In this document: positions 44,560-53,070 of the stretch, piece by piece | How the letters are laid out: each line of letters opens with the position of its first letter | Numbering within the stretch: the stretch's first letter is position 1 | Assembly: GCF_043876835.1 (NCBI RefSeq) | Contig: NZ_JBAWJZ010000001.1 | Span: 62,001 to 126,000, forward strand | DNA length: 64,000 bases | DNA from: Yeosuana sp043876835 | GTDB lineage: Bacteria; Bacteroidota; Bacteroidia; Flavobacteriales; Flavobacteriaceae | Direction of reading: 5' to 3' | The notes under the pieces: model-generated | Told to the model about the DNA's origin: nothing | Database searches by the model: none | What the model saw: the letters and a program-made list of their open reading frames with translations, nothing else | Made by a program: the position numbers and the translations under genes

Positions 44560-45339
44560 TTATCTAACTTCTGAACTTAATCCGTTATAAAAAACTCTTG
44601 GCTTTGTATTTAAATGAGGCTTTAAAACCTCGGTTGGATTTTTTTGCAAAAACTTAACTAAGTCACTTTTTTTGTCTCTTAAATTTCCAAAAACCCTTGC
44701 ATTAGTTGGGCAAACCTCTACACAAGCAGGCTCCAAACCTTTGCTAATTCTGTGATAACAGAATGTACACTTATCGGCAACTTTAGTAACCGGATTCATA
44801 AATCTAGCGCCATAAGGACATGCCTGAATACAATAACTACAACCAATACAGTAGGTTTCATCTACCAAAACAACACCTTCTGGACTGATAAAAGTAGCAC
44901 CTACTGGACAAGCTTGTACACAAGGGGCATCGGTACAGTGATTACATAATTTAGGCACCATAAAAGACTTAAAAATATCCTCATCCGGCACTGATTGTTT
45001 TAAACCTCCAATGCCCCCATTAGGTGATTCTATTTTAACTTCTCCATCTTTTTTTACTGTGTATTGCTCAACCCATGTTCTAAAATAGAAAGGTTCTTTT
45101 GGCACATTATTCTCAATCTTACAAGCTTCCGAACATTTTCCACAACCAATGCATTTCTCTATATCAACACCCATTCCCCATAATGGTTTGATAGCTTTAT
45201 CATCGCTTTTATCTTCAACTTTTGATTGTCCTAAAAGCTCAAAAGGTTTCACAATTGAAAATGCAATAGTTCCACCAATAAAAGCTGCTGAAGTTTTAAA
45301 AAAATTCCTTCTATTATTGTTTATTCTTTTAGTTCCCAT
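44560..45339 (-). CDS. Tat-exported 4Fe-4S ferredoxin (third set)
   Basis: 259 aa. The Tat signal is NNRRNFFKTSAAFIGG. There are four cluster groups: CIGCGKCSEAC, CNHCTDAPCVQAC, CIGCSYCIQAC and CTFCYHRISKGLEPACVEVC. There is no PDG module, so it belongs to a different branch from the tandem modules and is closer to DsrO/HybA-type proteins. Its start lies inside the end of the tetraheme gene (19-bp overlap). Confidence 0.9.
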   Translation of the reverse strand: MGTKRINNNRRNFFKTSAAFIGGTIAFSIVKPFELLGQSKVEDKSDDKAIKPLWGMGVDIEKCIGCGKCSEACKIENNVPKEPFYFRTWVEQYTVKKDGEVKIESPNGGIGGLKQSVPDEDIFKSFMVPKLCNHCTDAPCVQACPVGATFISPEGVVLVDETYCIGCSYCIQACPYGARFMNPVTKVADKCTFCYHRISKGLEPACVEVCPTNARVFGNLRDKKSDLVKFLQKNPTEVLKPHLNTKPRVFYNGLSSEVR

Positions 45340-45773
45340 GGCGCGTGTGGATTATGACATTCAATACAGTTTTGATCTCCTTTGTGTTCCTTAATATCAA
45401 AATTTGGAAAACCTATAGCTTCTCTTGCAGCATTCTTTGTATGACATTGTGCACAAAATTCAATGGTTCCTTCAACTTTTGGTGGATTTACTTTACAATC
45501 TGTATTTGCATCAATTTTTGGAGGATGGCAAGTTTCGCAACTTATTTCAGAATGTACATCTGTATTTATTAAATCATCAAGATCTTGATGACATGAAATG
45601 CATTTTTCATCTCCTTTAAAATAAAGTGTTCTTCCTTTATTGTCCTCAATGGAATTAGCTCTATAATGGCCGTAATCACCAAACGAAATAGGTATCACTA
45701 ATTGCCTTATTACTATAAAAATGGTAACAAAAACGATGAAAGAAAGTAATAATCGAAAAATAATTTTTGGCAT
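45321..45773 (-). CDS. Membrane-anchored tetraheme cytochrome c
   Basis: 150 aa. An uncleaved-type N-terminal helix (4-28) is followed by four heme motifs: CISCH (C58-H62), CETCH, CAQCH and CIECH. This resembles small NapC/DsrJ/cytochrome c3-like electron carriers. With the downstream 4Fe-4S and NrfD genes it forms a transmembrane redox unit of the DsrJOP type, again without a molybdopterin subunit. The operon promoter lies about 300 bp upstream. Confidence 0.88.
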   Translation of the reverse strand: MPKIIFRLLLSFIVFVTIFIVIRQLVIPISFGDYGHYRANSIEDNKGRTLYFKGDEKCISCHQDLDDLINTDVHSEISCETCHPPKIDANTDCKVNPPKVEGTIEFCAQCHTKNAAREAIGFPNFDIKEHKGDQNCIECHNPHAPWELKE

Positions 45774-45825
45774 GTCTTAAAAATTTAGTCCTCGTTGAAA
45801 TAAAACATAAATCTATAGGAGGTAT

Positions 45826-45900
45826 TTATAGACTGTTTTCAACTATATAAATTAAAGTGGCCATTGTTAGGCTAAACAAACCCTTTGAATAAGAGTACAT
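45826..45900 (-). CDS. Possible 24-aa leader peptide in the long 5' region of the tetraheme operon
   Basis: The predicted transcript starts near 46073, leaving about 300 nt before the tetraheme ATG. An ATG at 45900 opens MYSYSKGLFSLTMATLIYIV plus ENSL, a short chain with a hydrophobic stretch. No family or ribosome-binding evidence exists, and length alone cannot exclude chance. Recorded as a candidate only. Confidence 0.15.
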   Translation of the reverse strand: MYSYSKGLFSLTMATLIYIVENSL

Positions 45901-46076
45901 ATTTATTAATTGCCATTCTTAAGAATATTTTCAGAAAAACCTTTTAAGAACAACAATAATAAAACCCGTCAAAAATGTATAACACATGTAAATGCTATAA
46001 TTCCATTTATAAGAATTAATAAAATAACATTACAAACTGGGCAAAAATTTGGAAGGATATTTATAATGAATTATTT

Positions 46077-46120
46077 CAAACATATCTAATTTTATACAAA
46101 TATCATATGACAAAAGTCAT
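46077..46120 (-). promoter_or_regulatory. FNR-like activator box plus -7 box of the tetraheme operon
   Basis: The perfect palindrome ATGAC-AAAA-GTCAT (46107-46120) is centred 33 bp upstream (minus strand) of a full-consensus TATGTTTG (46084-46077). Start of transcription would be near 46073, giving an unusually long untranslated leader of about 300 nt. Confidence 0.72.
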
Positions 46121-46187
46121 AAAATGAAAAATAAACAGATTCTTAAATTGAGCTTTAATTTCTTCACTTTTTTAAAAATCTCTTAAT

Positions 46188-46201
46188 GTAACATATGTTA
46201 C
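46188..46201. promoter_or_regulatory. GTAAC-N4-GTTAC palindrome upstream of hemA
   Basis: GTAACATATGTTAC, identical to the site at 32919-32932. It is centred 19 bp upstream of the hemA ATGAC-type box, near -60 of the predicted start. Confidence 0.62.
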
Positions 46202-46206
46202 AAAAT

Positions 46207-46250
46207 ATGATAAAAGTCATTATCTATCTAATGTTCTGTAACTACCTTTG
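46207..46250 (+). promoter_or_regulatory. FNR-like box plus -7 box of hemA
   Basis: ATGAT-AAAA-GTCAT (46207-46220; one arm change) is centred 33 bp before the centre of TACCTTTG (46243-46250), a perfect TAnnTTTG. The predicted start near 46254 lies downstream of the first possible hemA ATG (46267-region frame), which supports the ATG at 46305. Confidence 0.75.
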
Positions 46251-46304
46251 ACATTATATCTATTTAGTTATATAATTTTTAAAGACTTTAGAGTTAAGCT
46301 ACTT

Positions 46305-47522
46305 ATGAATAAAACATTGCGCTATATAAGTGTTTCCCATAAAACGGCAAATACTGAACAACGAGAAAAATATCATATTTCAGAAGAAGAAAAAAAACAA
46401 TTAACTCAACTTATTTGTGAAGCTTTTAAAGATATTTCAGGTTTGTTTATTTTGGCTACTTGCAACAGATCAGAGATTTATTTTGAATCTATTACCACAT
46501 CAACAAACTCAATAATAGATTATTTAATTGAGTTTAAAGCCATAAAAAACTCACCAACTGAAAAAGAAATCTTTCAATTAAGCAATGATACCAAAAGCAG
46601 TATAAAACATTTATTGGAAGTTTCATCTGGTTTAGAATCGCTCGTTTTTGGCGATGCTGAAATTATATCTCAAATAAAAAAGGCACATCAATTTTCAATG
46701 GCTCATCAACTACAAGGTTCATTGTTAGAGCGTGCTTTACAAGCAGTTTTTAAAACACACAAAAGAATTAGCAACGAAACAGATTTTAGAGACGGAACTA
46801 CTTCTGTAGCTTATAAATCATTAAAAGTTATAAGACAAACATTTGATAGAGATACTGTAAAATCGAAAAAAATATTGTTTGTTGGAGCCGGCGACATTGT
46901 AAAACAATTGTTTAAATATAATTCGAAATTTAATTTCAATAATATATTTATTGGAAATCGCAGTTTAGAAAAAGCCATAATCTTAGCACAAAATAATCAA
47001 TGTAAAACCTATGCATGGGAAAACATTTTAAATAATACTTTTGATGATTTTGATGTGATTATCAGTGCTGCAAGTAATTGCCCGAATTTGATTAAAAATA
47101 TACCTCAATCAAATAAAAAAACATTACTGATTGATCTAGCTGTACCGTGTAACATCGACAAAAAATTAGCCAATCAAAATCATATTGTTTTTCATGATTT
47201 AGATTCAATTTCGGTAGAACTTGAAGAAACTAAAGAGCACCGATTGGCTGCAACAGATGAAGTTTATTTGATTATTTCAGAAGAAATTGATGCTTATAAT
47301 GAATGGCTTCAAGGTGCATCATTAAGAGCTCTTTTAGCAGAGTTTAAAATAACAATAAGCAATAAGGTTAAAACACGTTTTGAAAATACCATAGAAGATT
47401 CTCAAGTAACTATGGTAACCAATCAAGTGATGAAAAAAATAATGATTAAAAACAAAATTTCAATAACCTCAAAAGATATAGACAACTTAATTTCAAATGA
47501 AATTTCTATGTTGAAAAATTAA
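46305..47522 (+). CDS. hemA: Glutamyl-tRNA reductase
   Basis: 405 aa. The start at 46305 (MNKTLRYISVSHKTAN) is preferred over an in-frame ATG at 46248, which overlaps the promoter -7 box. Family motifs are the nucleophile Cys in LATCNRSEIY (C53), GLESLVFGDAEIISQI, the NADPH-binding ILFVGAGDIVKQL and a C-terminal dimerisation region. It reduces Glu-tRNA to glutamate-1-semialdehyde, the committed step of C5 heme synthesis. The regulated promoter ties heme supply to the adjacent cytochrome operons. Confidence 0.95.
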   Translation: MNKTLRYISVSHKTANTEQREKYHISEEEKKQLTQLICEAFKDISGLFILATCNRSEIYFESITTSTNSIIDYLIEFKAIKNSPTEKEIFQLSNDTKSSIKHLLEVSSGLESLVFGDAEIISQIKKAHQFSMAHQLQGSLLERALQAVFKTHKRISNETDFRDGTTSVAYKSLKVIRQTFDRDTVKSKKILFVGAGDIVKQLFKYNSKFNFNNIFIGNRSLEKAIILAQNNQCKTYAWENILNNTFDDFDVIISAASNCPNLIKNIPQSNKKTLLIDLAVPCNIDKKLANQNHIVFHDLDSISVELEETKEHRLAATDEVYLIISEEIDAYNEWLQGASLRALLAEFKITISNKVKTRFENTIEDSQVTMVTNQVMKKIMIKNKISITSKDIDNLISNEISMLKN

Positions 47523-47594
47523 ATAGGTCACAAGCTTATTTAGATAAAAAATAGTTTAAAATATCATACTTTTATAACTTAAATAAACCATGAT

Positions 47595-48653
47595 ATGAAT
47601 TTTAAACTATTTTTTTTATGCCTTATGGTAAGCCAATTTAATACTAAAGCTCAAAATATACCAATGTACATTGGAACCTATACCGATGGCAATAGCGAAG
47701 GCATTTACAGAATTCAATTTAACATAAATACAGGAGAACTTAGCAATTTACAATTTGCAGCGTCTAGTGAAAGCCCTTCGTTTATTACTTTTTCACGTAA
47801 TAAACAATATTTGTATGCTGTAAACGAAAGCAGTGGAAGTGTTTCTTCTTTTAAGACTGAAAAAAATGGCTTGCTAAAATTTTTAAATAAAGTAAGCAGT
47901 AATGGTGACTGGCCTTGTCATGTATCTTTAAATAAATTGGGGAATAAAGCGGCTGTGTCAAATTATGGCGGTGGTTCTGTTTCTATTTACAACATTTCAA
48001 GAGACGGAAAACTTAGTGAGGCATCTCAAATTTTTGAGTACAATTCACCTGACAGAAAATCTCATGCTCATTCTGCACAGTTTTTTAATGACGACCTATT
48101 TGTTTCAGATTTAGGAATGAATTCTGTTTATCAATACAAATTAAAAAATAACAATTATGAACTTGTATCGCCCAATATTGTTGAAATGCCGAATAATCCT
48201 GGGCCAAGGCATTTTTCTTTAACAAAAAACGGTCAATTTATATATATAATCAATGAATATGGCAATTCTGTTACTTCGGTTAAAAAAACAGAAAATGGTT
48301 TTGAGCAAATTGATTATGATTCAACTTTAAGCGAAGATTATAAAGGTTCTAATGCTTGTGCTGAAATTCAGTTATCAAAGAATGAACTTTATTTATATGG
48401 ATCAAACAGAGGTGAAAATTCAATAGTGGTTTTTAAAAGAAATAAACTTGATGGCACCATTGAAAAAATCCAGTCAATTTCAGTTCATGGTGATTGGCCA
48501 AGAAATTTCACTATAGATCCAACTGGAAAATTCTTATTGGTAGCCAATCAAAAAAGTGATAATATTTCTGTTTTTAAAATAAATCCAAAAACAGGAATGC
48601 TATCATTTTTAAACTCAGTTATAGCCCCTACTCCTGTATGTTTACTATTCTAA
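47595..48653 (+). CDS. Secreted lactonase-family beta-propeller protein
   Basis: 352 aa. A signal peptide (1-19, NTKAQ) is followed by a seven-bladed propeller of the 6-phosphogluconolactonase (Pgl) family: MYIGTYTDGNSEGIYRIQF at the first blade, then repeated GDWPCHVSLNKLGNKAAVSN and GDWPRNFTIDPTGKFLLVAN blade motifs, and GPRHFSL. Its export means it is unlikely to be the pentose-phosphate enzyme. A periplasmic lactonase or sugar-acid role is more likely. Monocistronic. Confidence 0.82.
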   Translation: MNFKLFFLCLMVSQFNTKAQNIPMYIGTYTDGNSEGIYRIQFNINTGELSNLQFAASSESPSFITFSRNKQYLYAVNESSGSVSSFKTEKNGLLKFLNKVSSNGDWPCHVSLNKLGNKAAVSNYGGGSVSIYNISRDGKLSEASQIFEYNSPDRKSHAHSAQFFNDDLFVSDLGMNSVYQYKLKNNNYELVSPNIVEMPNNPGPRHFSLTKNGQFIYIINEYGNSVTSVKKTENGFEQIDYDSTLSEDYKGSNACAEIQLSKNELYLYGSNRGENSIVVFKRNKLDGTIEKIQSISVHGDWPRNFTIDPTGKFLLVANQKSDNISVFKINPKTGMLSFLNSVIAPTPVCLLF

Positions 48654-48697
48654 AAATCAAATCTTTTACACACAAATTTTCGTTATAAAAAAATATG

Positions 48698-48726
48698 TTG
48701 CAAATAAAAAAAATATAGTATCTTTG
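48698..48726 (+). promoter_or_regulatory. rpsP promoter, full Bacteroidetes consensus
   Basis: TTG (48698-48700), an 18-nt spacer, and TATCTTTG (48719-48726) matching TAnnTTTG exactly. It leaves a leader of about 40 nt before rpsP. It is the clearest housekeeping promoter in the window. Confidence 0.85.
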
Positions 48727-48773
48727 CGCTCTCATTAATAACCGAGGTCGAGAACCTCAAATAATTAATTATT

Positions 48774-49337
48774 ATGCCAGTAAAAATTAGATTACAAAGA
48801 CACGGTAAAAAAGGAAAACCTTTTTATTGGATCGTTGCAGCAGATTCACGTTCAAAAAGAGATGGTAAATACTTAGAAAAATTAGGTGTTTACAATCCAA
48901 ACTCAAATCCTGCAACTGTTGAATTAAACGTTGATGGTGCAGTAACTTGGTTACAAAACGGTGCACAACCAACAGATACTGCAAGAGCAATTTTATCTTA
49001 CAAAGGCGCTTTATTAAAAAACCATCTTGCTGGTGGTGTTAGAAAAGGTGCTTTAACTGAAGAGCAAGCTGAAGCAAAATTCAATGCTTGGTTAGAAGAA
49101 AAAGGTTCTAAAGTTGTTGCTAAAACAGATGGTTTAGCTAAGGCTCAAGCTGATGCTAAAGCTAAAGCTTTAGAAGCAGAAAAAGCAGTTAACGAAGCAA
49201 GAGCAGCAGCTGCTATTGCCACTGAAACTGTAGAAGAAGTTGCCGAAGTTGCAGCTGAAGAAACTACTGAAGACGTTGTTGAAGAAACTGCAGAGGCTGC
49301 AGTTGAAGAAACTACTGAAACAAAAGACGAAGAATAA
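48774..49337 (+). CDS. rpsP: 30S ribosomal protein S16 with long acidic C-terminus
   Basis: 187 aa. The first ~80 residues are canonical S16 (MPVKIRLQRHGKKGKPFYWI, then VVAADSR-type residues and KYLEKLGVYNPN). The remainder is an Ala/Lys helix followed by a Glu/Thr/Val-rich acidic tail (repeated VEETTE). Most bacterial S16 proteins end near 80-90 residues; extended tails are known in Bacteroidetes. It is followed by a terminator and rimM, the usual 16S-maturation partner. Confidence 0.97.
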   Translation: MPVKIRLQRHGKKGKPFYWIVAADSRSKRDGKYLEKLGVYNPNSNPATVELNVDGAVTWLQNGAQPTDTARAILSYKGALLKNHLAGGVRKGALTEEQAEAKFNAWLEEKGSKVVAKTDGLAKAQADAKAKALEAEKAVNEARAAAAIATETVEEVAEVAAEETTEDVVEETAEAAVEETTETKDEE

Positions 49338-49360
49338 AAATAATATTTTTTATACTTTTA

Positions 49361-49389
49361 AACTCCGATAGCTTTATCGGAGTTTTTTA
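49361..49389 (+). terminator. Terminator or attenuator between rpsP and rimM
   Basis: A perfect 10-bp stem AACTCCGATA/TATCGGAGTT with a GCTT loop, followed by TTTTTAT. rimM transcription must read through or start separately. Confidence 0.88.
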
Positions 49390-49490
49390 TTTCAAAAATT
49401 ATGAAATGCCCAATAGTAAATTTGATAATCATTGCGAATTTTTTTTGCAAAGGCATTCTATCTGACTTCTAAAACAATAAATTCTAACAG

Positions 49491-50015
49491 ATGAAAATTG
49501 AAGATTGCTTTTATTTAGGCAAAATAGTCCGAAAGTATAGTTTTAATGGTGAGTTACTCATTAAATTAGACACAGACCAACCAGAACTCTACGAAAACTT
49601 AGATGCTGTTTTTATTGATTACAGAAACACATTTATCCCCTTTTTTATTGAAAGTTCACAATTTCATAAATCAGATTTATTACGCGTGCAATTTGAAGAC
49701 GTCACTACCGAGGCTGAAGCTGATTCATTATTAAAAAGCGACGTGTATTTGCCTCTTGAGTTTTTACCTAAACTTGAAGGAAATAAATTTTATTTTCATG
49801 AAGTTATTGGATTTAGAATGGATGATGTAAATTATGGTCATGTAGGAACAATTACAGCCATAAATGATTCAACTGCACAAGCCTTATTTGAAGTTGAAAA
49901 GGATGAAAAAGAAATTCTAATTCCTTTAAACGATCAATTTATTGTAAAAGTTGACAGATCTAAAAAAACCATTCTAGTAAATACCCCTGAAGGTTTGATT
50001 GATTTATACCTTTAA
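49491..50015 (+). CDS. rimM: Ribosome maturation factor RimM
   Basis: 174 aa, standard size. The N-terminal RimM barrel starts CFYLGKIVRKYSFNGELLIKL. The C-terminal PRC-type barrel includes FYFHEVIGFRMDD and the ILIPLNDQFIVKVD end motif. It assists 30S head assembly with S16/S19. It is followed after 2 bp by the methyltransferase gene. Confidence 0.93.
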   Translation: MKIEDCFYLGKIVRKYSFNGELLIKLDTDQPELYENLDAVFIDYRNTFIPFFIESSQFHKSDLLRVQFEDVTTEAEADSLLKSDVYLPLEFLPKLEGNKFYFHEVIGFRMDDVNYGHVGTITAINDSTAQALFEVEKDEKEILIPLNDQFIVKVDRSKKTILVNTPEGLIDLYL

Positions 50016-50017
50016 TT

Positions 50018-50728
50018 TTGAACCCCTTCAAATTCAAACAATTTACAGTTGAGCAAGACAAATGTGCCATGAAAATTGGTACCGATAGCGTTTTGCTTGG
50101 GGCTTGGACCTCTGTTAATCACAATCCATTTAATGCCCTTGATATTGGTGCTGGTACAGGCATTTTAAGTTTAATGATTGCTCAAAGAAGCCATGCGCTG
50201 CAAATTGAAGCCATTGAAATTGACGATGAAGCCTATGAACAATGCGTGGATAACTTTGAAAACTCCCCTTGGAACGACAAACTTTTTTGCTTTCATGCCT
50301 CTATACTAGAATATATTGAAGCTGTTAATGAAAAGTTCGACCTCATCATTTGCAATCCGCCTTTTTACTCAGAAAACTATAAAACTCATGATAAAGCAAG
50401 AAATTTAGCGCGTTTTAGTGATGCTATGCCATTAGAACATATAATTTTTGCAGTTGCTTATTTTCTCTCAAAAAAGGGCAAGTTTTCCATTGTGACACCT
50501 TTTAAAGAAGAAAAAAATATTATTGAAGAAGCGAGTCTCATTAATCTTTATCCAAATCGCATTCTTAGAATAAAAGGGAATCCAAATTCAGAAATTAAGC
50601 GAAGCCTTATCGAATTTTCTTTCAGCGAAAGTGATATAAAAATGAGTGAGCTTATTATTGAAAACGAAAGACATCAATACACACAAGATTACATTAATCT
50701 TACCAAAGATTTTTATTTGAAAATGTAA
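50018..50728 (+). CDS. trmN6: tRNA1(Val) adenine-N6-methyltransferase (YfiC/TrmN6-like)
   Basis: 236 aa. The start is a TTG at 50018, two bases after the rimM stop. It yields MNPFKFKQFTVEQDKCAMKIG, as expected for the family, whereas the next Met is inside the conserved region. The SAM motif is LDIGAGTGIL (41-50), and the N6-adenine catalytic motif is NPPF (113-116). It modifies A37 of tRNA-Val. It forms an operon with rimM. Confidence 0.88.
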   Translation: MNPFKFKQFTVEQDKCAMKIGTDSVLLGAWTSVNHNPFNALDIGAGTGILSLMIAQRSHALQIEAIEIDDEAYEQCVDNFENSPWNDKLFCFHASILEYIEAVNEKFDLIICNPPFYSENYKTHDKARNLARFSDAMPLEHIIFAVAYFLSKKGKFSIVTPFKEEKNIIEEASLINLYPNRILRIKGNPNSEIKRSLIEFSFSESDIKMSELIIENERHQYTQDYINLTKDFYLKM

Positions 50729-50735
50729 CTAAATA

Positions 50736-50766
50736 TTGTTACTCGCAAACGTTTTAGTTACTTTTG
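50736..50766 (+). promoter_or_regulatory. Promoter of the acyl-CoA dehydrogenase gene
   Basis: TTG (50736-50738), a 20-nt spacer and TACTTTTG (50759-50766), full consensus. It overlaps the first possible ATG of the downstream frame (50764), which supports the internal start at 50788. Confidence 0.75.
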
Positions 50767-50787
50767 TATTTCAATAAAAACAAACTT

Positions 50788-51966
50788 ATGAAGCCAGATT
50801 TATTTGAAGCTCCTGATTATTACAATTTAGATGACCTTTTAACTGAAGAACATAAATTAGTTAGAGATGCAGCCAGAGAATGGGTGAAACGCGAAGTTTC
50901 TCCTATTATAGAAGATTATGCACAAAGAGCAGAATTTCCAAAGCAAATAATTAAAGGTTTAGCAGACATTGGAGCTTTTGGCCCTTATATTCCTATGGAA
51001 TATGGTGGAGCTGGTTTAGATCAAATGTCGTACGGATTGATTATGCAAGAAATTGAACGTGGAGATTCTGGTGTTAGAAGTACGGCTTCTGTGCAATCAT
51101 CTTTGGTTATGTATCCTATTTGGAAATATGGAAATGAGGCTCAACGTCAAAAATATTTACCAAAATTAGCTAGTGGCGAATGGATGGGTTGCTTTGGGTT
51201 AACAGAGCCAGATCATGGTAGTAATCCAGGAGGCATGGTTACAAATTTTAAAGACAAAGGTGACCATTATTTGTTGAATGGTGCTAAAATGTGGATTTCA
51301 AACGCGCCATTTGCGCAAATTGCTATTGTTTGGGCAAAAGATGAAAGTGGACGTATTCATGGTTTAATTGTTGAGCGTGGTATGGAAGGTTTTACTACTC
51401 CAGAAACTCATAACAAATGGTCGCTTCGTGCCAGTGCAACCGGAGAACTTATTTTTGATAATGTAAAAGTGCCTAAAGAAAATTTATTACCAAACAAATC
51501 AGGGTTAGGCGCGCCGCTTGGATGCTTAGATTCTGCCAGATATGGAATTGCTTGGGGTGCCATTGGTGCAGCTATGGATTGCTATGATACAGCACTTAGG
51601 TACAGCAAAGAGCGTATGCAATTTGGAAAACCAATTGGACAATTTCAGTTACAACAAAAGAAATTAGCAGAAATGATTACCGAAATCACAAAAGCGCAAT
51701 TACTAACTTGGCGATTAGGAGCCTTACGTAATGATGGTAAAGCAACTTCAGCACAAATATCTATGGCAAAACGCAACAATGTAGATATGGCTATTAATAT
51801 TGCTCGAGAAGCCAGACAAATGTTAGGCGGTATGGGAATTACTGGAGAATATAGCATTATGAGACATTCTATGAACTTAGAAAGTGTGATTACTTATGAA
51901 GGCACTCATGACATTCACTTACTAATTACAGGTTTAGATATAACCGGATTAAATGCTTTTAAATAG
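50788..51966 (+). CDS. Glutaryl-CoA dehydrogenase-like acyl-CoA dehydrogenase
   Basis: 392 aa from the ATG at 50788. The acyl-CoA dehydrogenase fold is clear: GCFGLTEPDHGSNPGGM (FAD/substrate loop), WISNAPFA, the FGKPIGQFQLQQKKLAEM helix and the catalytic Glu in TYEGTHDIH (E371). The TYEGTHDIH context, the EPDHGSNP loop and the C-terminal GLDITGLNAF fit glutaryl-CoA dehydrogenase, which makes crotonyl-CoA in lysine/tryptophan breakdown. Electrons go to an electron-transfer flavoprotein. Own promoter and terminator. Confidence 0.88.
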   Translation: MKPDLFEAPDYYNLDDLLTEEHKLVRDAAREWVKREVSPIIEDYAQRAEFPKQIIKGLADIGAFGPYIPMEYGGAGLDQMSYGLIMQEIERGDSGVRSTASVQSSLVMYPIWKYGNEAQRQKYLPKLASGEWMGCFGLTEPDHGSNPGGMVTNFKDKGDHYLLNGAKMWISNAPFAQIAIVWAKDESGRIHGLIVERGMEGFTTPETHNKWSLRASATGELIFDNVKVPKENLLPNKSGLGAPLGCLDSARYGIAWGAIGAAMDCYDTALRYSKERMQFGKPIGQFQLQQKKLAEMITEITKAQLLTWRLGALRNDGKATSAQISMAKRNNVDMAINIAREARQMLGGMGITGEYSIMRHSMNLESVITYEGTHDIHLLITGLDITGLNAFK

Positions 51967-52000
51967 CATTATATTTAACTAATTCATACTTTATAAATAA

Positions 52001-52031
52001 AAAAAGTGGTTCAAAAATGACCCACTTTTTT
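52001..52031 (+). terminator. Intrinsic terminator after the acyl-CoA dehydrogenase
   Basis: AAAAAGTGG pairs with CCACTTTTT, with an internal TCA/TGA stem across one mismatch and a 4-nt loop. It covers the first codons of a longer possible frame of the next gene, so that gene must start at 52047. Confidence 0.85.
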
Positions 52032-52046
52032 TATTACATTTACTTT

Positions 52047-52946
52047 ATGCTTACTTCAAAAAAACGATTAGATAACGCTTACAAGACTGCCAAACTTGTT
52101 GAGTTTGATGATACTTCAAAATTTATTTTGTTTAGTGATTGCCATCGAGGTGATAACAGTTTTGCTGATGATTTTGCTAATAACCGAAACATTTACTTTC
52201 ATGCTTTAAAGCATTATTACTACAACGGTTTTATATATTGTGAAATTGGTGATGGTGATGAGCTATGGGAAAACCTTTCATTTACTTCCATTTTTGATGC
52301 CCACAAAAATGTGTATTTGTTGATGAAGCAATTTTATATAGAAAACCGGTTGCATTTAATATGGGGAAACCATGATATGGTTTATAAAAACCCAAATTAT
52401 GTAAACAAACATTTATCAACATATTTTGATGAAAAAACTGGTGAAGATGTTGAGTTATTTAAAAACATCCAATACCATGAAGGTATCATTTTAAAACATA
52501 AAGAAACACAACAAGAAATTTTTTTAACTCATGGGCATCAAGCAGACTGGTGGAATTATTTGTTCTGGAAGTGGAGCCGGTTTATGGTAAGAATTCTATG
52601 GAAACCCTTAAATGTTATGGGAATTGCAGATCCAACAAGTCCTGCTAAAAACTACAAAGAACTTATTAAAGTAGAACGCAGAACAAAAAAATGGATTGCT
52701 GAAAACAATAATTTAATAACCATTGTTGGACATACACATAGACCACGTTTTTCTCAACCAGGAGAGATTGCCTTTTTTAATGATGGCAGTTGTGTGCACC
52801 CTAGGAGTATTACTGGTATAGAAATTGAAAATGGTGAAATTACACTTATTAAATGGCAAATTTCAACAAAAGAAGATGGCACCCTACAAATAATACGGGA
52901 TACACTTGAAGGGCCTAAAAAAATAATTGATTACAAAACCAATTAA
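52047..52946 (+). CDS. Calcineurin-like metallophosphoesterase
   Basis: 299 aa from the ATG at 52047. All metal-site blocks are visible: FSDCHRGDN (D-x-H), GDGDELWE (GD), WGNHDMVY (GNHD), LTHGHQADWW (H) and VGHTHRPRF (GHxH). There is no signal peptide; it is cytosolic. The substrate is unknown. UDP-diacylglucosamine-type or nucleotide phosphoesters are possible, but the protein is longer than LpxH. Monocistronic. Confidence 0.87.
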   Translation: MLTSKKRLDNAYKTAKLVEFDDTSKFILFSDCHRGDNSFADDFANNRNIYFHALKHYYYNGFIYCEIGDGDELWENLSFTSIFDAHKNVYLLMKQFYIENRLHLIWGNHDMVYKNPNYVNKHLSTYFDEKTGEDVELFKNIQYHEGIILKHKETQQEIFLTHGHQADWWNYLFWKWSRFMVRILWKPLNVMGIADPTSPAKNYKELIKVERRTKKWIAENNNLITIVGHTHRPRFSQPGEIAFFNDGSCVHPRSITGIEIENGEITLIKWQISTKEDGTLQIIRDTLEGPKKIIDYKTN

Positions 52947-53070
52947 TCCTTTGTTTACAAGAATATCAGAACTTGTACTTCAATCCAATTTTTTTAACAA
53001 ATTTAAAATTTAATCAAATAATTCACTAATTTTAGTGCAGTTAACTAATTAATAACCAACAAACCAACCA

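Noticed and set aside
46248..46304. Upstream ATG extension of hemA
   Set aside because: It overlaps the predicted -7 box and would be upstream of transcription start; the added residues are hydrophobic and not part of the family.
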